A stretch of 64,000 nt of DNA from Erinaceus europaeus (GCF_950295315.1 NC_080166.1:100800999-100864998); one strand, 5' to 3'; counted from the stretch's first letter, positions 23,232 through 35,257 are shown. Numbers and translations: made by a program. Notes: generated from the sequence alone by a model not told the origin.

Positions 23232-24153
23232 ATGGGTAGATCAAAAACAAATAAAACTGCTACTCCAATGAATGAAGACAAGAGCCCAGAAGAAACTACA
23301 AATCAGCCAGAAGTAACCATAGATAAGAAAAGTATCCAAGCAATAATAAACTTATTAATCACAGAAATGAAAACAACATTGGAGGAAAGGAATGGCAGTA
23401 TTAGGGAAACAACAGTTGAGACCCCCAAGGAAAATACTGATTATCTTGAGGCAATTAGAGAACTGAAAGCTGAAATAGCTGTAATGAAGAAAGAAGTTGA
23501 GGCAAGGGAAAGCAGATTAACAGAAGCAGAAAACAGAATTAGTCAGACAGAGGATGAGTTAAGAAAATGAAGAAAGAGGTGAAAGAGCTTAAAAAGAAAT
23601 TGAGAGACATTGAAAACAACAACAGAGACATATGGGATGATCTCAAAAGAAGTAGCATTCGTATAATTGGCCTGCCAGAGGAAGAAAGAGAGGAAGGGGA
23701 AGCAAACATTCTAGAAGAAATAATAGAAGAAAACTTCTAAGACCTGAATAACAGACAGGACATCAAGATTCAAGAGGCCCAGAGAATTCCAAACAGAATC
23801 AACCCAGACCTGAAGACACCAAGACACATCATAGTCACAATGAAAAGGATTAAGGATAAAGAAAGGATCCTAAAGGCTGCAAGAGAGAAACAAAAAGTCA
23901 CATACAAGGGAAAACCCATAAGATTATCTGCAGACTTCACCACTCAAACTCTAAAAGCCAGAAGAGAATGGCAAGGTATCTATCGAGCCCTGAATGAAAA
24001 AGGGTTTCAACCAAGGATAATATATATGCTAGACTTTCATTCAAACTAGATGGAGGGATCAAAACCTTCTTAGACAAACAACAGTTAAAGGAAGCAACCA
24101 TCACCAAACCGGCCCTGAAAGAACATCACTATAATACTTGCAATATATCATAG
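23232..24153 (+). pseudogene. L1 ORF1 (ORF1p, RNA-binding chaperone), broken
   Basis: ORF1p coats L1 RNA in cytoplasmic ribonucleoprotein particles. The ATG at 23232 follows an A-rich leader. The first 112 codons encode a charged, coiled-coil-like region (many E/K, heptad-like, about residues 60-112). A one-base loss near 23565 shifts the frame. The RRM-like part follows (IRIIGLPEEEREEGE at about 23660-23705). It ends at a nonsense codon TAA at 23738-23740. The C-terminal domain (motif RHIIVTMKRIKDKERIL, about 23826-23875) continues to a second frameshift near 24025. The expected stop is TAG at 24151-24153. Total length, about 307 codons, is normal for L1 ORF1. At least three disabling lesions are present. 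Confidence 0.9.
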
Positions 24154-24176
24154 CAAACAAAAATTTATTTTGAACA

Positions 24177-27100
24177 ATGGCACTACAATACATTAAATCC
24201 ATAATATAAATAAATGTCAATGGCTTAAACTCACCCATCAAAAGGCAAAGAGTGGGGGGATGGATCAGAAAACACAACACAACCATATGCTGCTAGCAAG
24301 AATCCCATCTGTCACAACAAGATAAACACAGACTTAAAGTGAAAGGATGGAAAACTATCATACAGGCTAACAGACCACAAAAAAGGGCAGGAACAACCAT
24401 TCTCATCTCAGACACGATAGATTTTAAATTAAATAAAGTAATAAAAGATAGGCAAGGGCATTACATAATGATTAGAGGATCAATAAGCCAAGAAGACTTA
24501 ACAATTGTTAACATCTATGCACCCAATGAGGGACCATCTAAATATGTCTAGCACTTATAGAAAGAATTTCAAAAATACAACAATAGTAATAGAATAATAG
24601 TGGGAGACTTCAATACCCCACTCTCACACTTAGACAGATCAACAAAGCAGAGACCAACAAAGATACAAGAGAATTGAATGAAGAGATTGACAGACTAGAC
24701 CTCTTGGACACTTTCAGAGAACTTCACCCCAAAAAACTGAAATACACCTTCTTTTCAAATCCACATAACACATACTCAAGGATAGACCACATGTTAGGCC
24801 ACAAAGATAGCATCAATAAATACAAGAGCATCGAAATCATCCCAAGTATCTTCTCAGACCACAGTAGAGTAAAACTAACATTTAACAACAAACAGAAAAT
24901 TATTAAAAGTCACAGAATTTGGAAACTAAACAACATACTCCTTAAGAACAACTGGGTCAGAGAGTCACTCAAGCAGGAAATTCAAATGTTCCTGGAAACA
25001 AATAAAAATGAAGACACAACCTATCACAAATATTTGGTACACAGCTAAAGCAGTACTGAGAGGAAAACTTATAGCCATACAACCACATATTAATCACCAA
25101 GAAAAAGCTCAAATGAATGACCTTACTGCACATCTCAAGGACTTAGAGGAAGAGGAACAAAGGAACCCTAAAGCATCAAGAAGGACAGAAATCACTAAAG
25201 TTAGAGCAGAAATAAACAACATCGAAAATAAAAGAACCATACAAAAGATCAATGAAGCCAAATGTTGGTTCTTTGAAAGATTAAACAAAATTGACAAATC
25301 CCTAGCCAGACTCACCAAATGAAAAAAGAGAAGACTCAAATTAATAGAATTGTAAACAATGGAGGAGATATCACAACTGACACCACAGAAATCCAGAAAA
25401 TCCTGTGAAACTTCTATAAAGAACTATATTCCACCAAGCTAGAGAATCTGGAAGAAATGAAACAATTCCAGAAGCATATGCCCTTCCAAAACTGAACCAA
25501 GAAGAACTACAAAATCTAAATGCACCAATCACAGACAAAGAAATTGAAACCGTTATTAAGAATCTCCCCAACAACAAAAGTCCTGGACTAGATGGCTTCA
25601 CAAACAAATTCTACAAAACTTTCAGGAAACAGTTAATACCCATACTTCTTAAGCTATTCCATAAGATTGAAGAAACAGGAATACTCCCTTCTACCTTCTA
25701 TGACGCCAACATCACCCTGATACCAAAAGCTGATAGGGACAGAACAAAAAGGGAAAACTACAGACCAATATCTCTGATGAACATAGATGCCAAAATATTA
25801 AACAAGATCTTGGCCAACCACATACAGCAACACATCAAAAAGATTGTTCATCATGACCAAGTGGGATTCATCCCAGGAATCCAAGGCTGGTTCAACATCC
25901 ATAAGTCAATCAATGTCATTCACCACATCAATAAAATCAAAGCCAAAAACCACATTATTATCTCAATAGATGCAGAGAAAGCCTTTGAAAAATCCAACAC
26001 CCATTCATGCTCAGAACTCTACAAAAAATGGGAATAGATGGGAAATTCCTCAAGATAGTGGAGTCTATATCTAGCTAACCTACAGCCAACATCACTCAAT
26101 GGACAGAAGCTGAATGCATTCCCCCTGAGATCAGGTACTAGACAGCGCTGTCTACTGTCACATTACTCTTCAACATAGTATTGGAAGTTCTTGCCATAGC
26201 AATCAGGCAAGAGAAAGAAATCAAAGGAATACAGATTGGAATGGAAGAAGTCAAGCCCTCACTATTGGCAGATGATATGATAGTATCCATAGAAAAACCT
26301 GAAGAATCCAGCAGAAAACTACTGGAAGTTATTAGGCCATATAGCAAGGTATCAGGCTACAAAATCAATGTACAAAAATCAGTGGCATTTCTTTATGCAA
26401 ACACTAAATCTGAAGAAGAAGACATCCAGAAATCACTCCCATTTACTGTTTCAGCAAAATCAATCAAATACCTAGGAATAAAGTTGACCAAAGAAGTGAA
26501 AGACTTGTATGCTGAAAAGTATGAGTCGCTACTCAAGGAAATAGAAACTGATACCAAGAAATGGAAATATATCCCATGCTCATGAATTGGAAGAATAAAT
26601 ATCATCAAAATGAATATTCTCCCCAGAGCCATATACAAATTTAATGCAATACCCATCACATTTCCACCAAGCTTATTTAAGAGAATAGAACAAACACTAC
26701 AGTCATTTATCTGGTACCTGAAAACACCTAGAATTGCCAAAACCATCTTGATGAAAAGAAACAGAAATGGAGACATCACACTCCCAGACCTTAACCTATA
26801 TTATAAAGCCATCATCATCAAAACAGCATGGTACTGGAACAAAAATATCCACACAAACCAGTGGAACAGAATTGAAAGACCAGAAATAAATCCCCACACC
26901 TATGGACATCTAATCGTTGATAAGGGGCCCAAAGGATTAAATGGAAAAAGGAGGCTCTCTTCAATAGATGGTGCTGGGAAAGCTCGATTGTAACATGCAG
27001 AAGAATGAAATTGAACCACTTTATCTCACCAGAAGCAAAAATCAACACCAAATGGATCAAAGACCTGGATGTCAGACCAGAAACAATCAAATACTTAGAG

Positions 27101-27991
27101 GAAAACATTGGTAAAACAGTTTCCCACCTACACCTCAAGGACGTCTTTGATGAATCAAACCTAATTGCAAGGAATACTAAAGCAGAAACAAACCAATGGG
27201 ACTACATCAAATTGAAAAGCTTCTGCACATCCAAAGAAACTATTAAACAAACAAAGAGACAAATCACAGAATGGGAGAAGATCTTCATATGCCATACATC
27301 ATACAAGAAACTAATCACCAAAATATATAAAGAGCTCAGCAAACATACCACCAAAAAAGCAAATGACCCCATCCAAAAATGGACAAAGGATATGAACAAA
27401 ACATTCACCTCAGAGGAGATCCAAAGGCTAACAAACATGAAAAACTGCTCTAGGTAACTGATTGTCAGAGAAATGCAAATTAAGACAACACTAAGATACC
27501 ACCTCACTCCTGTAAGAATGGCATACATCAAAAAGGACAGCAGCCACAAATGCTGGAGAGGTTGTGGGGACAGAGGAACCTTTTTACATTGCTGTTGGGA
27601 ATGTAAATTGGTACAGCCTCTATGGAGAGCAGTCTGGAAAACTCTCAGAAGGCTAGACATGGACCTTCCATATGATCCAGTAATTCCTCTCCTGTGGTCA
27701 TGCCCCAAGGACTCCATAACACCCAACCAAAAAGAGGTGTGTACTCCTATGTTCATAGCAGCACAATTCATAATAGCTAAAACCTGGAAGCAACCCAGGT
27801 GCCCAACAACAGATGAGTGGCTGAGAGAGCTATGGTATATATACACAATGGAATACTATACAGCTATCAAGAACAATGAACCCACCTTCTCTGACCCATC
27901 TTGGACAGAGCTAGAAGGAATTATGTTAAGTGAGCTAAGTCAGAAAGATAAAGATGAGTATGGGATGATCCCACTCATCAACAGAAGTTGA
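24177..27991 (+). pseudogene. L1 ORF2 (endonuclease/reverse transcriptase), broken
   Basis: ORF2p nicks target DNA and primes reverse transcription there. The ATG at 24177 lies 23 bp after the ORF1 stop. Endonuclease motifs are readable: NVNGLNS, QESHL, NIYAPN, VGDFNTP, SRIDHML and SDHS. The reverse transcriptase lies at about 25490-26330. It has [28 protein letters not shown] (first catalytic Asp) and LADD at about 26265-26276, where most mammalian L1s have FADD. The C-terminal Cys-rich CWRGCG...HCCWEC motif (CX3CX7HX4C) is at about 27548-27600. Lesions include stops at 24207, 24294 and 24549, frameshifts near 24670, 25010-25045, 25322 and 26000, and stops near 27000 and 27455. About 1,270 codons is the family's usual size. 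It is a pseudogene. Confidence 0.93.
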
Positions 27992-29340
27992 GTAAAAAGT
28001 TCTGAAAGGGAAACTAAAATCAGGACCGATCAAATTGTAAGTAGGGCACCAAAGTAAAAGCCCTGTAGTTAGGGGTAGACATGCAGCTTCCTGGGCCAGT
28101 GGGGGGTGGGAGTTGGTGGGAGGGATGGGTCACATTCTTTTGTTGGTGGGAATGGTGTTTATGTGCACTCCTAGTAAAATGTAGTCATATAAATCACTAG
28201 TTAATTAATACGAGAGGGGGAAAAGTAATTGTATGTCTTGAAGTTTTTTAATACACAAACTGAATCTTTTTAATATATAAGCTGTGTATTTGATATGCAG
28301 ACTCTCTCAAAAGCCTAGACCCAGTAGATCAGAAGCAACCAATAGCACAGCTATATAGAAGATACTAGGTACTGTACAGCATACCCTAACAAAAGGACTT
28401 TTCAAAGTTAACCCAATTACCAAATAATGTGATGATAACATTAACTATCGATTGTCTTTTTGAACCCTAAGACAGCAGGAACCTCACATCTCCACTATAG
28501 AGCCTCTACTTCCCCCAGTCCTGGAACCCTTGTATAGGGCCCACTTTCCCGTATGCCTCTCCCAATCCATATCAAATAATATTGCATCTGCCGATCGCAA
28601 CTTAATCAACACAATGATGGCCACCTCAACATGCTTCACTTCAGACTGTGTCCAGAGACTTCACGTGTGGAATGACAACCCTTCAGCTTCATCACTCGGG
28701 TGAGACCTTTCCTTTCATAGTATTCTCTAATTCAGTCTCAGGTGTTTCACTTTCTAACAAAGTCCCAAAACCTAGATATACACCAGTTTCTGTGAGAGAG
28801 AGCATATGTTCACACGTATCCATAAACTACTGCAAATATATATACCTGAAAGCAGAAGTACACTAGAGTTTGCAGTGAGTACCTCCCTAACACTTCCTCT
28901 CCACTATCCCAAGCTTGGGTCCATGATTGCTCAACAATTTGTTTGGCTTCCTATGTTAACTCTCTTTTCAGTGACCAGGTTCCAGATGTCATCAGGATGC
29001 CGGCCAGGCTTCCCTGGACTGAAGACCCCACCAATGTGGCCTGGAGCTCTGCTTCCCCAGAGACCCACCCTACTAGGGAAAGAGAGAGGCAGACTGGGGG
29101 TATGGACCGACCAGTCAACGCCCATGTTAAGCAGGGAAGCAATTACAGAAGCGAGTCCTTCCACCTTCTACAACCCACAATGACCCTGGGTCCTTGCTCC
29201 CAGAAGATAGCTAGTGGGAAAGCTATCAGGGGAGGGGGTGTGATATGGAGATTGGGTGGTGGGAATTGTGTGGAGTTGTTCCCCTCCTACCCTATGGTTT
29301 TGTTAATTTATCCTTTGTTAAATAAAAAAAAAGAAAAAAG
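27992..29340 (+). other. L1 type 1 3' UTR and tail
   Basis: This is about 1.34 kb from the ORF2 stop to the A-rich tail. Early on it has a G-rich stretch, 'ccagtggggggtgggagttg' (28096-28115), which could form a G-quadruplex; this is a known feature of L1 3' UTRs. It also carries a polypyrimidine-AG tract ttaactctcttttcag near 28956-28971. The polyadenylation signal AATAAA is at 29321. Open stretches over 28806-29374 recur in sister copies. Confidence 0.85.
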
Positions 29341-29351
29341 AGTATTTCTCA
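29341..29351. repeat. Target-site duplication, right copy, of the full-length L1
   Basis: An exact agtatttctca, matching 21580-21590. Confidence 0.92.
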
Positions 29352-29374
29352 AAATAACATTTAAAAAATACTAA

Positions 29375-30432
29375 ATTTTGCTGGGCCCCTAGTCAGGAAG
29401 TCCTGAGATTCTCAAACAGACATAATGGGCCTAGACCTCCAATAAATCCCTCTCTACAATATCACCAGTCATCTCTATCAGTAACAACACAATAAACCCC
29501 TTTGTGGGCCCCCTTAGGACCTTGCCCTCAACTTGGATCAACAATGGTAGAGAATGTTCCATCCTCTGAAGGGAGATGGACAACATACTCTATCCTCCAG
29601 CTGAGGAAGATGGGTCCTGAAATTGGCAGAGCTTGGAACATTCCTATTCATGATCAGAGAATATGAACTCAGATCTACAGGGATGCAGAGGTCACATAGG
29701 CTCCTAAGCTGAATATGGGCCCCAGATCAGATCAAATCAATGGGATTCACAGTCCACAATATTTATATACCTTTCACATATTAGGGAGCTACTCTCTTCC
29801 CTGATCCAGCTTTCTGGTCCTTTTTCCAGCTATGACATCATTTCCCCAGACAGTAACTTGGATCCACCTGCATATTAGATTTCAGGCTCAGGGAAAAACA
29901 AACAAACAAACAAACAAACTAGTGTAGTCATGGGCCCTTTGGAATATAACTAAAATAGGCCTAATAGCTATTTATAAAACAGAGACCCTCTCGCCTAACT
30001 CTTCATCTGCACTACTTTAGGCTCATAATTAGTTAAAAACTTGTTTGGCTTTATATGTTAACTCTCTTTTTTTTCAGCCACCAGGTTCCAGATACTAAAA
30101 TGATACCAACCAGACTTCGCTGGACAGACAACCCCACCAATGTGTCCTGGAGCCCTGCTTCCTCAGAGCCCTGCCCCACTAGGGAAAGAGACAGGCTGGG
30201 AGTATGGATCGACCTGTAAACATCCATGTTCAGTGGGAAAGCAATTAGAGAAGCCTGACCTTCCACCTTCTCCACTCCATAATGACCCTGGTTCCATACT
30301 CCCAGAGGGATAAAGATTAGGAAAGCTATCAGGGGAGGAGATGGGCTAAGGAGTTCTGATGTGGGAATTGTGTGGAGTTGTGCCCCTCTTATCCTATGGT
30401 TTTGTCAAATCTTCCTTTTCATAAATAAAAAT
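29375..30432 (+). mobile_element. L1 type 1, 5'-truncated 3' UTR insertion
   Basis: This 1.06-kb L1 3' UTR fragment is bracketed by a 12-bp duplication, aaaaaatactaa (29363-29374 and 30433-30444). Its upstream half ('gggcctagacctccaataa') matches 49020-49400 and 31890-32300, a segment absent from the young full-length L1. It therefore belongs to the older long-UTR subfamily. It ends in 'cataaataaaaataaaaaa'. Confidence 0.8.
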
Positions 30433-30664
30433 AAAAAATACTAAGTTACATATGCTCTTAGATCAGGTATATCAGAATCAACTGGTCCTGTCAGTACTAA
30501 GATACAAGCACAAAGTGGCATATATAATGTTGAGGTCATGTACAGTTCAGTAAATCCTAACCATGGGATTTTCAAAGTATACCAAGCTCCTAAGTAACTT
30601 TATTATATTAATTATCCTTTACCTTCTTAAACTTTAACATGGCAAAGAATCTTCCTTATTCTCT

Positions 30665-30820
30665 CTCTTTTTTTTTTGTAATTATATCAATTTATTAGAC
30701 TTTAAAAAGCAAGCTGTAGTCCAGAAGAACTGATTCAGGACTCAACCTTATGCACATTGGTTTTGAGACAGGGACTTTTAGGTCTTAGTACATGGTGATG
30801 GGCATATTTTGAGAGTGAGA
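30665..30820 (-). pseudogene. Possible 5'-truncated mRNA retrocopy
   Basis: On the minus strand, non-repeat sequence ends in AATAAA (complement at 30691-30696) followed 17 nt later by a poly(A) tract (plus-strand T-run 30667-30677). That is the layout of a processed mRNA 3' end. A short frame on the minus strand ends in a stop near 30780. I could not identify the parent gene or a convincing duplication. It lies inside the older L1 3' UTR, which resumes downstream. Confidence 0.42.
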
Positions 30821-30821
30821 T

Positions 30822-30881
30822 TGTTTTTTTTTTTTTTCTTTTTTATTTAAGAAAGGATTAGTTAACAAAACCATAGGGTAG
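30822..30881 (-). mobile_element. Tiny L1 type 1 3' tip
   Basis: Poly-T followed by 'ttatttaagaaaggattag' and 'aacaaaaccatagggta' is the last 45 bp of the L1 type 1 3' UTR in reverse orientation (compare 35519-35570). It is an extremely 5'-truncated insertion. Confidence 0.72.
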
Positions 30882-32825
30882 TTCCTATTTTATAGTTCAT
30901 ATTTCTCCCAGTCTTGGAAACTCTGAGACTTTGCTTGTATTTATAGACACTTCCTCTCTTGATCCCCTACCCTGTAATACTGCCTTTGCGGACCTCAACT
31001 AAATCAGTGAAACCATTGCCAATGTGCCACATTTCACTTTGGTCTGTATCCAAAGACAGAAATCCTGAGATGTCAATTTTCCTACTCCAATAATCTGGTA
31101 AGACCTTTCCTAACACATGGGACTACCCAGTTCCATTTCAAATGGACCACTCCCTAACAAAGTGAAAGACCTTAGGTATAGGCCTGGGCAACATGTATCC
31201 ATTAGTTAAGGGCAATTATATACCTCAAAGTAAAAGTTCTGAATAGTCAGTTGTAAATAGACTTAGACTTAGTAAACTCAGATGGTAAGTAGAAAGACCT
31301 AAAGGCACTATCAAGTATCTAATCAAATATTTACTGCTTAGGCCTAGACACCTTCTTCTCCTACCCTCTTCATCATTTTCCTCAGTCGCTCTATCTAATC
31401 AATTACCTACACACAAAATAGTAAGAGATGTCTCCTAATTTCTTTTGACAGCAACAGTATTAATGTCACCTCCTTAATAATCTTTAGAAGAAGAAACACT
31501 ATACAATTAGCCAAGGGACATAGATATAGTGACAAAAGTATATATACCAACTAAAGGACAATTATTGTCCCTATGACAACATCTATTAGAATCATCAAAC
31601 AAGTAAAATGTAGTAAAATTTGAGGTTAACTTAGATCCCACTTAAACTCAAAATCTTTTGCCTCCCTAACTTGAGGCCAGATATCATAAACCCAATACTG
31701 ATTTGGACACAACAAATAACACTCAACAATTTAACAACTGGGAGAAAATTTAAACTCATCAGATAAAGAATAAACTACAAAAGCTAGATAAGGGTAAGAG
31801 ACCATTTCACTTAACAGTGGCCTTTCTGGTCAACACCAGGCCATCCCATGATCTAGGGCCCTAGTCATGGAATCCTTACAATTTCACATAGACTTGGTGG
31901 GCATAGACTTCTACTAGATCCCTCTCTCCATTATCACTGGTCACTTCCAAAAGAATCATCATCATACCCCTCTTGTGGGCCTCTCTGGAATCACACCCTC
32001 ACTATAAAGTAGCCCATGGTAAAAACTGCCCCACTTTGAAAGGGCAGCTTCCTCTACGTCGCCACTAGAGGAAGACTGGTCTTGAAATGTGTGCAGCCTA
32101 GAAAGTTCCCAGCTGTGACCATGAACTGTCGTCATAAGGACTCAGAGGTTACACAGGTTCCTGTACTAAATATGAATAAACACAGGTTTTAGGTCAAATC
32201 AAAGAGGTAAAGAGTTAGTTGTATTTATATACGTTTTTCAAGTTTGGGAGCTACTTTCTGCCCTCATTCAGCTTTCTAGCCCTATTCTCACCTCTGACAC
32301 CATATCACCAGTCAATATTTTTAGTCCACCTACATGTTAGCTATTAAGCTCAGGTAAAAATTACTAAAGTTATGGATCCCATGGAACATACCTAAAATAG
32401 ACTTCCTGCTTCTTCTCACCTGAAGACCCCTAATTTCATCTGCTCTATTCCTACCTTTTGGTCATATTTACTTAACAATTTGATGTTACTAGGATTCTAA
32501 CCTGACTTTCCTGGGCAAATGTGTCCCAAAGTCTCACCTCTCCAGAGCCCTACCCAATTAGTTAAAGATAAAAACAGGCTAGGTGTATGGGTTGACATGC
32601 TAATGCCAATGACCAGCAGAGAAGCAGTTATAGAAGCCAAAAATTCTACCTTCTGCACCCCATAAAGAATTTTGGTCCATATTCCCACAGGGATAAAGAA
32701 TAGGGAAGTTTCCAGTGGAGAGGATAGAACACTGAACTCTAGTGATGGGAGGTGTATGGGATTATATTCCTGCTATTTTATAATCTTGTAAATCATTATT
32801 AAATCTCTAATAACATTTTTTAATA

Positions 32826-34185
32826 CTGGCTATACTTTAAGATAATGGAAAAAGGCATAGAGATACTGTATTACTCTTGAATAGTGCTTTATACTTTCAA
32901 ATGTTTATTTATTTATATTTGAGGGAAAGACTATTAGAAAGACAGAAAGAGGCACTATTAGAGAGAGAGATTTAGAGGACAGTAAATCAACTCAAGAAAA
33001 GAACTGAGTCATTGCTGTTTTCTCCCAAGTTCTCTCTAGTTTCCGTATAATTACAGATCTATTATATAAACTACAACACTTCTGGCTAGAGATAGATAGA
33101 TAGTGGCATTAATAACCAAAGCCAAAGGGGAAAGAGATGACCTATTACCAACAGCAAGTGGGTCATAGTGATCTTTCTGTCGTATCATTTATAAGACATT
33201 TAATTTCCAGATCAAGCTCACACTGCCACTCAGCTCAGCCTAAGGCCTGTCAGATAGTTTCCTCACAAGCCACACTCTGAGCTCCCATTAGGTTCTCACA
33301 GTCAACAGGAGTATTGAAAAATAATACTCGCCTGACATTTTTCCTGTGGTGCCACTGGTTTTCAATCTAACTGTAGTGTTTCTATCTAATCTAAGTGTGA
33401 CACCAATGAAATAACATGGGTACCATCAGGATGATGGGGAGAATGAGGTTCCTGCCAGCCAGAACCGTTTATTCTCACAAGGCAGCTCCTTTTGTCACCC
33501 TGGCGTTTTCAATTGCAGAAGATTTGGCTGTGAGAGAGGCAAGTTTGAATCTGATCTGGCTCTGCCTCTCTTAATAATGTGCTTGCAACTGACATGAAAC
33601 TCTACAAATTCAAAGAAATAACTGTTAAAAAAAAAAAGTAAAATAGCTTTCGCTCCCATGTTGATTGCTTTAAATCTCTTCCCTGTGGTAGTGATGGGGG
33701 GAGGATTAGGAGAGGGAAGTCAGATTTAAAAAAAAATCCCTGCATTATTGAAAATGCATCAGTCTCCTAGGGCATCATTGTCAGTTTCCACCATTGTGTA
33801 TTTAGAGACAGTCTTGTCAGATTTGAGTCTTAGGGCTATCTGGTGGAGTTGATACAATTACAAATACTATTTTGATAGAAAAAAAGACAGGTATAATCTC
33901 TTTCTATTTGTAGTAAATCAAGCTGAGCTATCAATGGGGCTGCATTTTCGTTACTTAGTTATACTCTCAGACAAGTGATTAATAAGAGCAAAAGTTGCAT
34001 TATTTTTCTCAAAACAAAGACTATGGTTAATCGGGTCATTTTGCAGAGGGATATTTCACTGGAATTCAATGTATGGCATGGTTTACCTGTCCCATAAGGT
34101 ACAGATCAAAGTATACTCTAAATAATATTATTTTGAAAAGGTTGAGATATGTGATTTAATATCTCAGGACCACTGTCCAATTTAT
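32826..34185. other. Unique, GC-balanced non-repetitive DNA (candidate conserved non-coding)
   Basis: Apart from a small degenerate SINE-like stretch (32895-32970), I see no interspersed repeat from about 33050 to 34180. This is unusual for this window. Composition is balanced and contains elements such as 'gttttcaattgcagaagatt' (33508-33527) and 'cattattgaaaatgcatcag' (33744-33763), the latter rich in homeodomain/POU-like words. No long open frame is present. I infer possible regulatory sequence; the sequence alone does not show function. Confidence 0.35.
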
Positions 34186-34189
34186 TTAG

Positions 34190-34620
34190 TCTAGTTCTCC
34201 CTTAGATATTCTACTATCACCTTGTTTCTGAGCTTGATCAGGTGACTTTTTTGACCAGTAACAATAGCTACATGAGGTAAGTGGAGCAGTGAAAAACTGT
34301 ACACAATAGACTCTACCTCCCTCAGCTGCTGCCTTGAGAAGAATCCCAAATAAATGTATACAGGAAAAGAAACATAGTTCTGTTTGACTTCTAGCCCTGG
34401 ATAATCAGTAACAGAGGTGCTTGTGAATGGGGGTGATACAGAGATAGCATGACCATGATTAAAGCCAGAAGAGATTCCCAGTTTAACCCAGTCCAAGCTT
34501 TGTTAACTTTCTGAACTAGGAATAACACAAAAGTCTATTGCTTTAAACTAATAAGTTTAGGGCATGTTTTATGCTGCTAAGCTAGCAGATATAGTATGGA
34601 ATAATTAGGAAGCATTAACA
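34190..34620 (+). mobile_element. Probable ERVL-MaLR LTR (MLT1-like)
   Basis: The 3' part, 'tattgctttaaactaataag' then 'tttagggcatgttttatgct' and 'gctagcagatatagt', resembles the conserved 3' terminus of MLT1/MaLR LTRs. Upstream phrases such as 'ttgacttctagccctggat' fit the same family. It is old and diverged. The assignment is from memory of the family and has not been aligned. Confidence 0.42.
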
Positions 34621-35245
34621 GAGTACTTCTTATGATTTATCACTTTAGGGCATGTAAAAGGACAAATATGAGATGAGTAACACATTACATCAAGAATAGA
34701 GTAAATAATCAGATCCGTTGTGTTTAAGCCTTAAATAATAAGGATGTTGTTATGGCCCTAGGAATGACATGAAGGAGAGCAAAGGGGCCTTGGATTTTGG
34801 CTGGTAGGGTAATGGAAGATTGATATAATTCACAGGTCATGGTGGCAACTGGTACAGGCAGGCTCAGCTGTGTGATTCTACTGAACTATTTTTACAACAT
34901 ACTCTAGTAATTTCAGTGTGTAATAGTATAAAATAATTACATTAATGAGCAGATTGCATTTGGATGTTGTTTAGAACAAACTGGTATATTGACATATGTT
35001 TAATTAATCAGGAAAATATTGAAATGTAGTAAGTAGTGTTATTAATTTTAGTTTTATGAGACATTCTACTATTAATAGTATTTTAGTTTTCCTAAAAAGA
35101 CATTATTTGCTAAATGTATGTAGATAAATACTTGACAGGGAAATTATTTAATGTCTTGGATTTACTTCAAAATTTCTAGGCAGTCCCATCCTTCAAAATG
35201 AAGGAGTTAATAAAATAAGAATACAGATTGTTGATATATGTTAAA
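34621..35245. other. Unique DNA
   Basis: No gene or repeat recognised. It is AT-rich, with a more balanced part at 34740-34880. Confidence 0.45.
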
Positions 35246-35257
35246 ACAGAATCACTG

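Larger units (their letters stand above)
21591..29340 (+). mobile_element. Full-length L1 (type 1), 7.75 kb, inactive
   Basis: This is a complete L1: 5' start 'ggggagttcctggaagatgg', 5' UTR to 23231, ORF1 23232-24153, ORF2 24177-27991, 3' UTR to about 29320, AATAAA at 29321-29326 and an A-rich tail. An exact 11-bp duplication flanks it (21580-21590 and 29341-29351). Both ORFs carry several stops and frameshifts, so it cannot move now. The long length comes from a 1.6-kb 5' UTR and a 1.3-kb 3' UTR. It landed in an older L1 3' UTR in the same orientation. It is one of only a few insertions here that kept its 5' end. Confidence 0.93.
21500..32825 (+). mobile_element. Older L1 type 1 3' UTR, host of two nested L1 insertions
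   Basis: Three blocks read through as one L1 type 1 3' UTR once insertions are removed: about 21500-21590, 29352-29374 and 30445-32825. The continuous order is shown by the parallel copy at 47800-49590. The last block ends near 32825 in 'aatctctaataacattttt'. Without insertions the UTR is about 2.3 to 2.5 kb, around twice the UTR of the young L1 inside it. Insertions are a full-length L1 (21591-29340 plus duplication) and a 3'-UTR fragment (29375-30432). Confidence 0.65.

Noticed and set aside
27202..27846. 214-codon open frame on the minus strand
   Set aside because: It is the antisense of the L1 ORF2 C-terminal region. The plus strand clearly encodes ORF2 motifs, and antisense openness is a by-product of the A-rich sense strand.
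33421..33560. Possible coding exon in the repeat-free region
   Set aside because: Frames are short and interrupted, and I see no matched acceptor and donor around a conserved frame. Non-coding conservation is the more likely explanation.
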